Positions 51,456-59,859 of a DNA stretch of 64,000 bases are shown one piece after another; the stretch's first letter is position 1, and every line of letters begins with the position of its first letter. The stretch is from Rhizobium ecuadorense (GTDB lineage Bacteria > Pseudomonadota > Alphaproteobacteria > Rhizobiales > Rhizobiaceae). The notes beneath the pieces are model-generated. The model was not told where the DNA came from. It saw nothing but the letters and a program-made list of their open reading frames with translations, and made no database searches. Both the position numbers and the translations under genes were made by a program. The stretch lies in the NCBI RefSeq assembly GCF_001187535.1, contig NZ_LFIO01001304.1, positions 62,001 through 126,000 of the forward strand. The letters run 5' to 3'.

Positions 51456-52907
51456 ATGACGGAACAGAACTATCCGGTATATGCCGAAATTACCGGTCCG
51501 ATCGTGATGATCGGCTTTGGCTCCATCGGTCGCGGCACCCTGCCCCTGATCGAGCGCCACTTCAAATTCGACAAGAGCCGGATGGTCGTCATCGACCCGC
51601 GCGAAGAGCCCTCGGACATGGAGATCCTGAAGAAGCACGGCGTCCGCCACATCAAGGAATATGTCACCAAGGACAATTACAAGGAGCTGCTGAAGCCGCT
51701 CTTGACGGAAGGCAAAGGCCAGGGTTTCTGCGTCAACCTCTCGGTCGACACCTCCTCGCTCGACCTGATCAAGCTCTGCCGCAAGCATGACGTGCTCTAT
51801 GTCGACACCGTCGTCGAACCCTGGCTCGGCTTCTATTTCGACAAGGGCATGAGCAATGCCGACCGCACCAACTATGCGCTGCGCGAAACCGTGCGCAAGG
51901 AAAAGGCGAAGAACCCGGGCGGCGCCACCGCCGTCTCCACCTGCGGCGCCAATCCGGGCATGGTCTCCTGGTTCGTCAAGCAGGCGCTCGTCAACCTGGC
52001 CAACGACACCGGCTTGAAGTTCGACGAACCGGACCAGCACGATCGCGAAGGCTGGGCCAAGCTGATGAAGAAGCTCGGCGTCAAGGGCGTCCACATCGCC
52101 GAGCGCGACACCCAGCGCACCAAGCACCCGAAGCCGCTCAACGTCTTCTGGAACACCTGGTCGGTCGAAGGCTTCATCTCCGAGGGCATGCAGCCGGCCG
52201 AACTCGGCTGGGGCACGCATGAAGAGTGGATGCCGAAGAACGCCAAGAAGCACAAGAAGGGGAACAAGGCGGCCATCTATCTGGAGCAGCCGGGCGCCAA
52301 TACCCGCGTGCGCACCTGGTGCCCGACGCCCGGCCCGCAATACGGCTTCCTCGTCACCCACAACGAGTCGATCTCGATCGCCGACTACTTCACGGTTCGC
52401 GACAAGGACGGCGAAGTGACCTTCCGCCCGACCTGCCACTATGCCTACCATCCGGCCAACGACGCCGTGCTTTCGCTGCATGAAATGTTCGGCAATGGCG
52501 GCACGCCGCAGCCGGTCCACCACGTTCTCGACGAGGACGAACTGGAGGACGGCATCGACGAACTCGGCGTCCTGCTCTACGGCCATGAGAAGAACGCCTA
52601 CTGGTACGGCTCGCGCCTGTCGCTCGAAGAAACGCGCCGCATCGCGCCCTATCAGAACGCCACCGGCCTGCAGGTCACTTCAGCCGTTCTCGCCGGCATG
52701 GTCTGGGCGCTGGAAAACCCGACTGCCGGCATCGTCGAAGCCGACGAGATCGATTACAAGCGCTGCCTCGAAGTGCAGATGCCCTATCTCGGCCCGGTCG
52801 AAGGCCATTACACCGATTGGACTCCGCTCGACGGCCGTCCTGGCCTCTTCCCAGAGGACATCGACACCAAAGATCCTTGGCAGTTCCGCAACATTCTCGT
52901 TCGCTGA
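51456..52907 (+). CDS. hss: Homospermidine synthase
   Basis: Hss makes homospermidine from putrescine with NAD, the major polyamine of many rhizobia. The 483-residue protein has the N-terminal NAD-binding motif IVMIGFGSIGRGTLPLI, the CGANPGMVSW segment and TWCPTPGPQYGFLVTHNESI, which are typical of bacterial Hss (saccharopine-dehydrogenase-like fold). The length matches the family. AGGAGAAAAG precedes the ATG. It stands alone with a strong terminator at 52929-52955. Confidence 0.96.
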   Translation: MTEQNYPVYAEITGPIVMIGFGSIGRGTLPLIERHFKFDKSRMVVIDPREEPSDMEILKKHGVRHIKEYVTKDNYKELLKPLLTEGKGQGFCVNLSVDTSSLDLIKLCRKHDVLYVDTVVEPWLGFYFDKGMSNADRTNYALRETVRKEKAKNPGGATAVSTCGANPGMVSWFVKQALVNLANDTGLKFDEPDQHDREGWAKLMKKLGVKGVHIAERDTQRTKHPKPLNVFWNTWSVEGFISEGMQPAELGWGTHEEWMPKNAKKHKKGNKAAIYLEQPGANTRVRTWCPTPGPQYGFLVTHNESISIADYFTVRDKDGEVTFRPTCHYAYHPANDAVLSLHEMFGNGGTPQPVHHVLDEDELEDGIDELGVLLYGHEKNAYWYGSRLSLEETRRIAPYQNATGLQVTSAVLAGMVWALENPTAGIVEADEIDYKRCLEVQMPYLGPVEGHYTDWTPLDGRPGLFPEDIDTKDPWQFRNILVR

Positions 52908-52928
52908 GAGTGCTCGCATAAGCTCGAT

Positions 52929-52955
52929 AATGCCCGCCGCAAGGCGGGCATTTTT
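52929..52955 (+). terminator. Intrinsic terminator after hss
   Basis: The stem AATGCCCGCC/GGCGGGCATT closes on a GCAA tetraloop and is followed by TTTTT. It lies about 20 bp after the hss stop. Confidence 0.9.
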
Positions 52956-53077
52956 GTAACGCTGGCTGTATAAATGGCCTCCCCGCCGCGCCAAGCCTTG
53001 CCATCATGGCGGGCGCACGCCATGTTTTGCCCGAACTTGGCGGGTGACCGCCACGCCGAATCGCCGGGAGAAGCCTT

Positions 53078-53452
53078 ATGAAAATCAGAACTGGTCTCGT
53101 TCTTGTCGGTGCCGCCGCCGCGCTTGCCGCCTGCGTTTCATCGGAGCCGCGACAGAGGGCGATTGCAGTCGCCCCACCCGTTACGAATTCTGTTGAAGGC
53201 GAATGGACGGATGCCAATGGCTTAACCTCCACCTTCACAGGCGGGCAGTTTGTAACGCGCACAAGCGACGGAACAAACACGCAGATGGCATCGGGAACTT
53301 ATACGGTCGGATCTGATCAAATTATCCAGATTAACCTTTATTCGAATGTGAAAAAAACAAGCTCTCTCGTCAATTGCGCCCTCATTGGACCAAGCCAGCT
53401 TAATTGCACCACCGCAACAGGGTCCCAGTTCACCCTTTCCCGCCGCGGCTGA
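53078..53452 (+). CDS. omp10: Omp10-like outer-membrane lipoprotein
   Basis: The 124-residue protein has a lipoprotein signal (lipobox LAAC near residue 19) and then a domain closely resembling Brucella Omp10: GEWTDANGLTSTFTGGQFVT, the NCALIGPSQLNCTTATGS segment with two cysteines, and FTLSRR at the end. It is anchored to the outer membrane through its lipid. Its role is structural or host-interacting in Brucella; the role here is unknown. A strong terminator precedes it, and no clear operon partner exists. Confidence 0.88.
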   Translation: MKIRTGLVLVGAAAALAACVSSEPRQRAIAVAPPVTNSVEGEWTDANGLTSTFTGGQFVTRTSDGTNTQMASGTYTVGSDQIIQINLYSNVKKTSSLVNCALIGPSQLNCTTATGSQFTLSRRG

Positions 53453-53481
53453 AGGGTGAGGCGATAGGCCGAAAGCACACT

Positions 53482-53802
53482 ATGCGGGCCGTCGCCGCTT
53501 ACCTCATCCTGCTGCTCGCAATGCCGCTTGCCGCGTTGGCCGTCGTTTTGCCGGCCAACGTCTATCGTGCCCAGGGCATCGACGCTCCCGATTGCGACGG
53601 ACCGCTGCAGGTGTTGATCTTCGCCCTGCCGGTCGTGCTGATCTATGGCGTCGGCACGTTCCTTGTCTATCGAGCCGGGCGGCGCTTTCATCGCCTCATT
53701 TCCCTTCTCTGCCTGATCATGGCACTCTCCGCGGTTCCGAATATTGTCGAGGCAGTGCACGAACTCCATCGAAATGCCGCCGCTGACGAATGCCGGGGAT
53801 AG
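53482..53802 (+). CDS. Small hypothetical membrane protein
   Basis: This 106-residue protein begins MRAVAAYLILLLAMPLAALA and has two to three hydrophobic segments (about 4-25, 45-65 and 75-90). I do not recognise the family. It follows the Omp10-like gene by 29 bp, and the ATG at 53482 gives a sensible first membrane segment. The two cysteines (PDCDG and near the C-terminus) have no obvious partners. Confidence 0.6.
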   Translation: MRAVAAYLILLLAMPLAALAVVLPANVYRAQGIDAPDCDGPLQVLIFALPVVLIYGVGTFLVYRAGRRFHRLISLLCLIMALSAVPNIVEAVHELHRNAAADECRG

Positions 53803-53966
53803 CAGCGCTTTTTTGTCCCGCCCCTCTTGGAAAGAATGCCGTCTGGCCCAGCTTTCCCTTGCAGTCATATGTCGTGTCATGGAACATCGGCATACCGGGT
53901 ACCGCCCCGGCGGACTATGGAAGGGATCGGCGAGGGGGATCTTTCGCCTCAATCAGGAGAACAGGG

Positions 53967-55907
53967 ATGACGAAGTCTTTCAGCTTCGGTCTTTTGACCG
54001 CGTCCATGCTGGCGCTGAGCGCGGGCGCCGCTTTTGCGGATTACGAACTCAATATTCTTCATATCAACGATTTCCATTCGCGCATCGAATCGATCAACAA
54101 GTTCGACTCCACCTGCTCGGCCGAGGAAGAAGGCAAGAAGGAATGCTTCGGCGGCGCTGCCCGCCTGAAGACCGCGATCGACCAGCGCCGTCAGGCGCTT
54201 CCCGGCAAGAATGTCCTCCTGCTGAATGCCGGCGACAATTTTCAGGGATCGCTCTTCTACACCACCTATAAGGGCGCGGCCGAAGCCGAATTCCTCAACC
54301 TGATGAAATTCGACGCCATGACCGTCGGCAACCATGAATTCGACGACAGCGAGGACGGGCTTGCGACCTTCCTCGAAAAGGTACAGTTCCCTGTCGTTAC
54401 CGCAAACGTCAAGGCGACAGCCGCCTCCAAGCTCGGCGACCGCATCAAGCCGTCGCTGGTGCTCGATGTCGCCGGCCAGAAGATCGGCATCGTCGGCGCC
54501 GTCACCAATGATACGGCAGAACTTTCCTCCCCCGGCCCGAATGTCACGATATCAGATGACGTCCAGGCCATTACGGCAGCCGTTCAGGATCTGAAGGGCC
54601 AGGGCGTCAACAAGATCATCGCTCTGACCCATGTCGGTTATCCCCGCGACCTCGCTTTGATTGCCAAGATCCCGGATGTCGATGTCGTGGTCGGCGGCCA
54701 CTCCCATAGCCTGCTCTCCAATACCGACCCGAAGGCCGAAGGCCCCTATCCGACGATGGTTGACAATCCCGGTGGCTACAAGGTGCCGGTCGTCCAGGCC
54801 GCCTCCTACAGCAAGTATCTCGGCGATCTCGTCGTCAATTTCGACGATAACGGCGTCGTCAAGGATGCCAAGGGCGATCCTATCCTGATCGATTCCAGCT
54901 TTACGCCCGATCCGGCTGTGGTTGCCCGCATCGCGGAACTGGCCAAACCGATCGAGGAACTGCGCAAGAAGGTCATCGGCTCCTCCGAAGCCCCGATCGA
55001 CGGCGACCGCAAGGTCTGCCGCGTCAAGGAATGCTCGATGGGCAATCTGGTGGCCGATGCCATGCTTGACCGCACCAGGAACCAGGGCGTCACCATCGCC
55101 TTCCAGAATGGCGGCGGCCTGCGCGCCTCGATCGACGGCGGTGAGGTCACCCAGGGCGAAGTCATCACCGTCCTGCCCTTCCAGAATACGCTCGCCACTT
55201 TCGAGACGACCGGCGCAGATGTCGTCAAGGCGCTCGAAAACGGCGTCAGCCAGATCGATCAGGGCGCCGGCCGCTTCCCGCAAGTCGCCGGCCTGAAATT
55301 CGCTTTCGACCAGTCGAAGCCTGTCGGCAGCCGCGTCAGCGATATCCAGGTGAAGGAGGGCGACACCTTCGCTCCGATCGACCAGGCCAAGACTTACAAA
55401 GTCGCCACCAACAACTTCATGCGCTCAGGCGGCGACGGCTATTCGATCTTCAAGGAAGGCAAGAACGCCTATGATTTCGGTCCGGATCTTGCCGACGTGA
55501 CCGCCGAATATCTGGCCGCCCACTCACCCTATAAGCCCTATACCGACGGCCGCGTCACCGAAAACGGCGCGGCTGTGGCGCAGGCGGCCGAACCGGCCGC
55601 TCCCGCACCGGCAACGCCGCCAGCCCCTGCACCAACCGCCGAACCCGCGCCCGCTCCTGCGGCACCGGCGGCGCCTGCACCAGCGCCAGCAGCACCCGCC
55701 CCCGCCGCGGAACCAGCGCCGGCAGCCTCCGCACCTGCCGCAGCGACGCCGTCCACCCACGTCATCGCCGCCGGTGATACCTTCTGGGATCTTGCGGTGA
55801 CCTTCTATGGCGACGGCACGCTGTGGCGGAAGCTTTCGGAGGCCAACGGCAGTCCGAACCCGCGTCACCTGACGGTCGGCAAAGAGATCGAGGTTCCTGC
55901 CAAGTAA
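53967..55907 (+). CDS. Exported 5'-nucleotidase (UshA family) fused to a LysM domain
   Basis: The 646-residue protein has a signal peptide (about residues 1-24), a metallophosphoesterase domain (LNILHINDFHSRIES, NAGDNFQGS, VGNHEFD, GGHSHS) and the 5'-nucleotidase C-terminal domain (FQNGGGLRASIDGGE). A roughly 65-residue alanine/proline-rich linker follows from about residue 530, and then a C-terminal LysM domain (VIAAGDTFWDLAVTFYGDGT) that should bind peptidoglycan. It probably hydrolyses nucleotides in the periplasm while held at the cell wall. The start was chosen at 53967 after CAGGAGAACAGGG. Confidence 0.9.
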   Translation: MTKSFSFGLLTASMLALSAGAAFADYELNILHINDFHSRIESINKFDSTCSAEEEGKKECFGGAARLKTAIDQRRQALPGKNVLLLNAGDNFQGSLFYTTYKGAAEAEFLNLMKFDAMTVGNHEFDDSEDGLATFLEKVQFPVVTANVKATAASKLGDRIKPSLVLDVAGQKIGIVGAVTNDTAELSSPGPNVTISDDVQAITAAVQDLKGQGVNKIIALTHVGYPRDLALIAKIPDVDVVVGGHSHSLLSNTDPKAEGPYPTMVDNPGGYKVPVVQAASYSKYLGDLVVNFDDNGVVKDAKGDPILIDSSFTPDPAVVARIAELAKPIEELRKKVIGSSEAPIDGDRKVCRVKECSMGNLVADAMLDRTRNQGVTIAFQNGGGLRASIDGGEVTQGEVITVLPFQNTLATFETTGADVVKALENGVSQIDQGAGRFPQVAGLKFAFDQSKPVGSRVSDIQVKEGDTFAPIDQAKTYKVATNNFMRSGGDGYSIFKEGKNAYDFGPDLADVTAEYLAAHSPYKPYTDGRVTENGAAVAQAAEPAAPAPATPPAPAPTAEPAPAPAAPAAPAPAPAAPAPAAEPAPAASAPAAATPSTHVIAAGDTFWDLAVTFYGDGTLWRKLSEANGSPNPRHLTVGKEIEVPAK

Positions 55908-55930
55908 GACGATTTGTCCCGATTTCCATG

Positions 55931-55960
55931 GCCGGCCCGGGCTTTCCCGGGCCGGCTTTT
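55931..55960 (+). terminator. Intrinsic terminator after the nucleotidase gene
   Basis: An 11-bp perfect stem (GCCGGCCCGGG/CCCGGGCCGGC) with loop CTTT is followed by TTTTCTTT. It lies 24 bp after the stop. Confidence 0.9.
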
Positions 55961-56031
55961 CTTTCTATAGGGTGAACCATGATCTTGAGGCTGCGTATGA
56001 GCCGACGAGACAAAAGAGCGTTGGGGCCAGA

Positions 56032-57066
56032 ATGACAGCAGATATTTCACTCCGCCCGGCAGACCATCCGGCCGTCAAGTCAGGCAAGATCGGCGTCCTG
56101 CTGGTCAATCTCGGCACGCCCGACGGCACCGACTACACGTCGATGCGGCGCTATCTCCGGGAGTTCCTCACCGATCGCCGCGTCATCGAGTGGTCGCGCT
56201 GGAAATGGTATCCGATCCTGTTCGGCATCGTGCTCAACACCCGCCCGCAGAAGGTCGGCAAGGCCTATGAGCTGATCTGGAACAAGGAGAAGAACGAAAG
56301 TTACCTCCGCACCTATACGCGCAATCAGTCCGAGCTGATGGCCGGGCGCCTGAAGGATCTCGAAAACGTCAAGGTCGACTGGGCGATGCGTTACGGCACC
56401 CCGTCGATCGCCTCGCGCATCGACGCGCTGAAGCAAGAAGGCTGCGACCGTATCGTGCTCTTCCCGCTTTATCCGCAATATGCGGCAGCGACTACCGCCA
56501 CCGTCAACGACAAGGCGTTCCAGAAGCTGCTTTCGATGCGCTGGCAGCCGGCATTGCGCACCGTGCCCGACTATCACGACGACGAGACCTATATCGACGC
56601 CCTCGCAAAGTCCGTCGAGAAGCATCTAGCGACGCTCGACTGGAAGCCGGAAATGCTGCTCGCCTCCTTCCACGGCATTCCGATGTCCTATTTCAAGCAG
56701 GGCGATCCCTATTACTGTCAATGCCAGAAGACCGGCCGGCTGCTGCGCGAGCGGCTGGGGCTGACCAAGGAAAACTTCATGGTCACTTTCCAGTCCCGCT
56801 TCGGGCCGGAGGAATGGCTGCAGCCCTATACCGACAAGACGGTGGAGAAGCTCGCCCAAGACGGCGTCAAGCGCATCGCCGTCATCAATCCGGGCTTCGT
56901 TTCCGACTGTCTGGAAACGCTGGAAGAGATCGCCGAACAGGCCGCCCATTCCTTCCACGAGAATGGCGGCGAGAAGTTCGCACATATTCCCTGCCTCAAC
57001 GACGGCGAGGACGGCATGAAGGTGCTGGAAAAGGTCGTCCGCCGCGAATTGCAGGGCTGGATCTGA
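56032..57066 (+). CDS. hemH: Ferrochelatase
   Basis: HemH inserts iron into protoporphyrin IX as the last step of heme synthesis. The 344-residue protein has GVLLVNLGTPDG near the start, the catalytic histidine in ASFHGIPMSYF and the segment GDPYYCQCQKTGRLLRERLG, with the C-terminal FVSDCLETLEEI region. The ATG at 56032 gives the usual family length; a GTG at 55972 would extend it by 20 residues without known homology. Heme supply matters for bacteroid respiration, but no regulator site is seen. Confidence 0.95.
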   Translation: MTADISLRPADHPAVKSGKIGVLLVNLGTPDGTDYTSMRRYLREFLTDRRVIEWSRWKWYPILFGIVLNTRPQKVGKAYELIWNKEKNESYLRTYTRNQSELMAGRLKDLENVKVDWAMRYGTPSIASRIDALKQEGCDRIVLFPLYPQYAAATTATVNDKAFQKLLSMRWQPALRTVPDYHDDETYIDALAKSVEKHLATLDWKPEMLLASFHGIPMSYFKQGDPYYCQCQKTGRLLRERLGLTKENFMVTFQSRFGPEEWLQPYTDKTVEKLAQDGVKRIAVINPGFVSDCLETLEEIAEQAAHSFHENGGEKFAHIPCLNDGEDGMKVLEKVVRRELQGWI

Positions 57067-57213
57067 GAGATCCCACGCTGAAAAATCCGCCCTGACCCAT
57101 CCTTCTTTTCCTTGGAGGCGGGGCCTTCGTGGGTCATTTCTTCCTCGCAAAGAACATGCTACCTCACCACATCAGTTGTGAGGCGCGCATGCATGCGCCG
57201 ATAGGAGGAATTC

Positions 57214-58251
57214 ATGCTGTTCGGCGGCTTCGACATCGTCGTGATCGTGCTGGTCATCTTCGTCATCCTGGTGCTCTTTGCCGGGATCAAGACCGTGCCG
57301 CAGGGCTACCGCTATACGATCGAGCGCTTCGGCCGCTACACCCGCACGCTGGAGCCCGGCCTCAACCTGATCACGCCCTTCATCGAGCGTGTCGGCGCCC
57401 GGATGAACGTGATGGAGCAGGTGCTGAACGTGCCGACCCAGGAGGTGATCACCAAGGACAATGCCTCGGTCTCGGCCGATGCCGTCGCCTTCTATCAGGT
57501 GCTGAACGCCGCCCAATCCGCCTATCAGGTTGCCAACCTCGAAAACGCCATCCTCAATCTGACCATGACCAATATCCGCTCGGTCATGGGCTCGATGGAT
57601 CTCGACGAACTGCTCTCCAACCGCGATGCGATCAATGACCGGTTGCTGCGCGTCGTCGACGAGGCCGTGCAGCCCTGGGGCATCAAGGTCACCCGCGTCG
57701 AAATCAAGGACATCCAGCCGCCGCGCGATCTCGTCGATGCGATGGCCCGGCAGATGAAGGCCGAGCGTGAGAAGCGCGCCCAGGTGCTGGAAGCCGAGGG
57801 CTCGCGCAACGCGCAGATTCTGAGGGCCGAAGGCGCCAAGCAATCCGCCATTCTCCAGGCCGAAGGCCAGCGCGAAGCCGCCTTCCGCAATGCCGAAGCC
57901 CGCGAGCGCCTAGCCGAGGCCGAAGCCAAGGCAACGAAGATGGTTTCCGAAGCGATTGCCGCCGGCGACATCCAGGCGATCAACTATTTCGTCGCGCAGA
58001 AATACACAGAGGCGCTCACCGCGATCGGTTCGGCATCCAATTCCAAGATCGTGCTGATGCCGATCGAAGCCTCTTCCATCCTGAGCTCGCTCGGCGGCAT
58101 CGGCGCCATTGCCCGCGAAGTGTTCGGCGATGCCGGCAACAACCCGGCATCGCCGCCGCCCCTGCCGCGTCCCCGCCCGGCGCCGGCGCGCTCGACGCCG
58201 CCGATCAGCCCGTCGACCCCCAATCCGTTCAATCCCGATCAGGAGCGCTAA
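57214..58251 (+). CDS. SPFH/Band 7 membrane protein (QmcA-like)
   Basis: The 345-residue protein has one N-terminal membrane anchor (about residues 7-25), a stomatin/prohibitin-type Band 7 domain (PQGYRYTIERFGRYTRTLEP, VRSVMGSMDLDELLSNRDAI-like region), a long alanine/glutamate-rich coiled coil (about 185-255) and a proline-rich tail. Such proteins form large oligomers and organise membrane microdomains and proteases. It is followed within 3 bp by an NfeD gene, the usual partner. GATAGGAGGAATTC precedes the ATG. Confidence 0.93.
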   Translation: MLFGGFDIVVIVLVIFVILVLFAGIKTVPQGYRYTIERFGRYTRTLEPGLNLITPFIERVGARMNVMEQVLNVPTQEVITKDNASVSADAVAFYQVLNAAQSAYQVANLENAILNLTMTNIRSVMGSMDLDELLSNRDAINDRLLRVVDEAVQPWGIKVTRVEIKDIQPPRDLVDAMARQMKAEREKRAQVLEAEGSRNAQILRAEGAKQSAILQAEGQREAAFRNAEARERLAEAEAKATKMVSEAIAAGDIQAINYFVAQKYTEALTAIGSASNSKIVLMPIEASSILSSLGGIGAIAREVFGDAGNNPASPPPLPRPRPAPARSTPPISPSTPNPFNPDQER

Positions 58252-58254
58252 ACC

Positions 58255-58710
58255 ATGCTGGCGAAGATCATCGCCGAACTTGGTCCCTGGAGCTGGTGGG
58301 TCGCGGGCCTCGTGCTGCTCGCCGCCGAAATGATCGTGCCCGGCTTCTTCCTGGTCTGGATCGGCCTTGCCGCCCTGATCGTCGGCGCGCTGTCGCTCAT
58401 CTTCTGGGAGAGCGCCTTCTGGGTCTGGGAGCTGCAGGCAATCCTTTTTGCCGTGCTTGCCGTCGCCACGACCTTCGCCGGCCGCCGGCTGACATTGCGC
58501 AATTCGACGACCGACGAGCCCTTCCTCAATCAGCGCGGCGCGAGCCTGGTCGGCCGCACGGCGACGCTGCACGAACCGATCCGCGAGGGCCGCGGCCGCA
58601 TCCGCCTCGATGATACGCTATGGCAGGTAATGGGACCCGACCTGCCGGCGGGAACGCAGGTGAAGGTGGTGTCGAGCAACGGCCGCGACCTGACAGTCGA
58701 GCCCGTCTGA
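58255..58710 (+). CDS. NfeD-family membrane protein
   Basis: The 151-residue protein has three hydrophobic segments within its first 85 residues (from WWVAGLVLLAAEMIVPGFFL) and a C-terminal OB-fold domain (SLVGRTATLHEPIREGRGRI, VKVVSSNGRDLTVEP). NfeD proteins pair with SPFH proteins; the gene starts 3 bp after the Band 7 stop, so the two are coexpressed and probably form one membrane complex. This is the short NfeD1b-type form without the ClpP-like protease part. Confidence 0.92.
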   Translation: MLAKIIAELGPWSWWVAGLVLLAAEMIVPGFFLVWIGLAALIVGALSLIFWESAFWVWELQAILFAVLAVATTFAGRRLTLRNSTTDEPFLNQRGASLVGRTATLHEPIREGRGRIRLDDTLWQVMGPDLPAGTQVKVVSSNGRDLTVEPV

Positions 58711-58738
58711 TGTAACAGCTCTGATCAAACCACTCTGA

Positions 58739-59734
58739 TCAGGCGACGCCGATCCGTAGCAGGTCGTGGAAATGCACCAGCCCGACCGGCCGGCGGTCGT
58801 CGTCGATGACGATCAGCGCGCCGATGTGATGCTGGTTGAGCAGCGCCAGCGCGGCGGTCGCCAGCATCGTCGGCTTCACCGTCTTCGGCGTCCGCGTCAT
58901 GATGTCGTCGACGGCAAGCTCGGCAAGATTGCGGGTCAGATTGCGCGCCATGTCGCCTTCGGTGACGATGCCGCAGAGCCGCCCATCCTCGTCAAGCACG
59001 CCGACGCAGCCGAAATGCTTGCGCGACAGCACCGTGATCGCCTCCGGCATCGCCGTGCCCCTGGCCACGAGCGGCAGCCGCTCGCCGGTATGCATGATAT
59101 CGGCGACATGCATCAGGCTCGCGCCCAGCTTGCCGCCGGGGTGGAAGACATGGAAATCCGTGGCGGTAAAGCCGCGCGCCTCCAGCAGCGCCACCGCCAA
59201 AGCATCGCCGATCGCAAGCTGCATCAGCGTCGAGGTTGTCGGCGCCAGCCCATTCGGGCAGGCCTCCTGCTCGTTCGGCACGAGAAGGACGATATCGGCG
59301 GCGGTTGCAAGCGAGGAACGGTCGCTGCAGGTGATCGCGATCAGCGGAATGGAGAAACGCCGCGTAAAGGAAATGATGCTTTTGAGCTCGGCGCTCTCGC
59401 CGCCTTTGGAAATCGCCAACACCACGTCATCGGGCGCGATCATGCCGAGGTCGCCGTGATTGGCCTCCGCCGCATGTACAAAAAAAGCAGGTGTCCCGGT
59501 TGACGCGAACGTCGCCGCAAGCTTGGCGCCAATATGCCCGCTTTTGCCGACGCCGGTGACGATGACACGGCCGGAGATGTCGCTGATGGCTTCGACCGCG
59601 CGGGTGAAGGGAGCGGCCAATCCATCGTCGAAGGCCTGTTCGAGCGCTTCAAGGCCGCGTCTTTCAGTCTCTATCGTGCGTTTTGCCGATTCGAGCACGC
59701 TGTTTTCAACGAGGTTTATCGCTCTTCTGTTCAT
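58739..59734 (-). CDS. KpsF/GutQ-type arabinose-5-phosphate isomerase
   Basis: The 331-residue protein has an SIS sugar-isomerase domain (VTGVGKSGHIGAKLAATFAS, AEANHGDLGMI, KGGESAELKSII) followed by two CBS domains (about 210-330, including FGCVGVLDEDGRLCGIVTEG). It interconverts ribulose-5-P and arabinose-5-P, the first step towards Kdo for lipopolysaccharide or capsule. No Kdo genes lie next to it. It is convergent with the NfeD gene and divergent from the outer-membrane protein gene. Confidence 0.92.
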   Translation of the reverse strand: MNRRAINLVENSVLESAKRTIETERRGLEALEQAFDDGLAAPFTRAVEAISDISGRVIVTGVGKSGHIGAKLAATFASTGTPAFFVHAAEANHGDLGMIAPDDVVLAISKGGESAELKSIISFTRRFSIPLIAITCSDRSSLATAADIVLLVPNEQEACPNGLAPTTSTLMQLAIGDALAVALLEARGFTATDFHVFHPGGKLGASLMHVADIMHTGERLPLVARGTAMPEAITVLSRKHFGCVGVLDEDGRLCGIVTEGDMARNLTRNLAELAVDDIMTRTPKTVKPTMLATAALALLNQHHIGALIVIDDDRRPVGLVHFHDLLRIGVA

Positions 59735-59859
59735 GAAGCTGCGTTAGACCTTTTCACTTTCCAAGTCCACCCCGCACGCTTTCCGAAATGTGAACGGCGC
59801 CCGCCATCGGCAACGAATGATTAACCACGAGGCTTTACCTTTGGGTAAGAACCGAAAGC

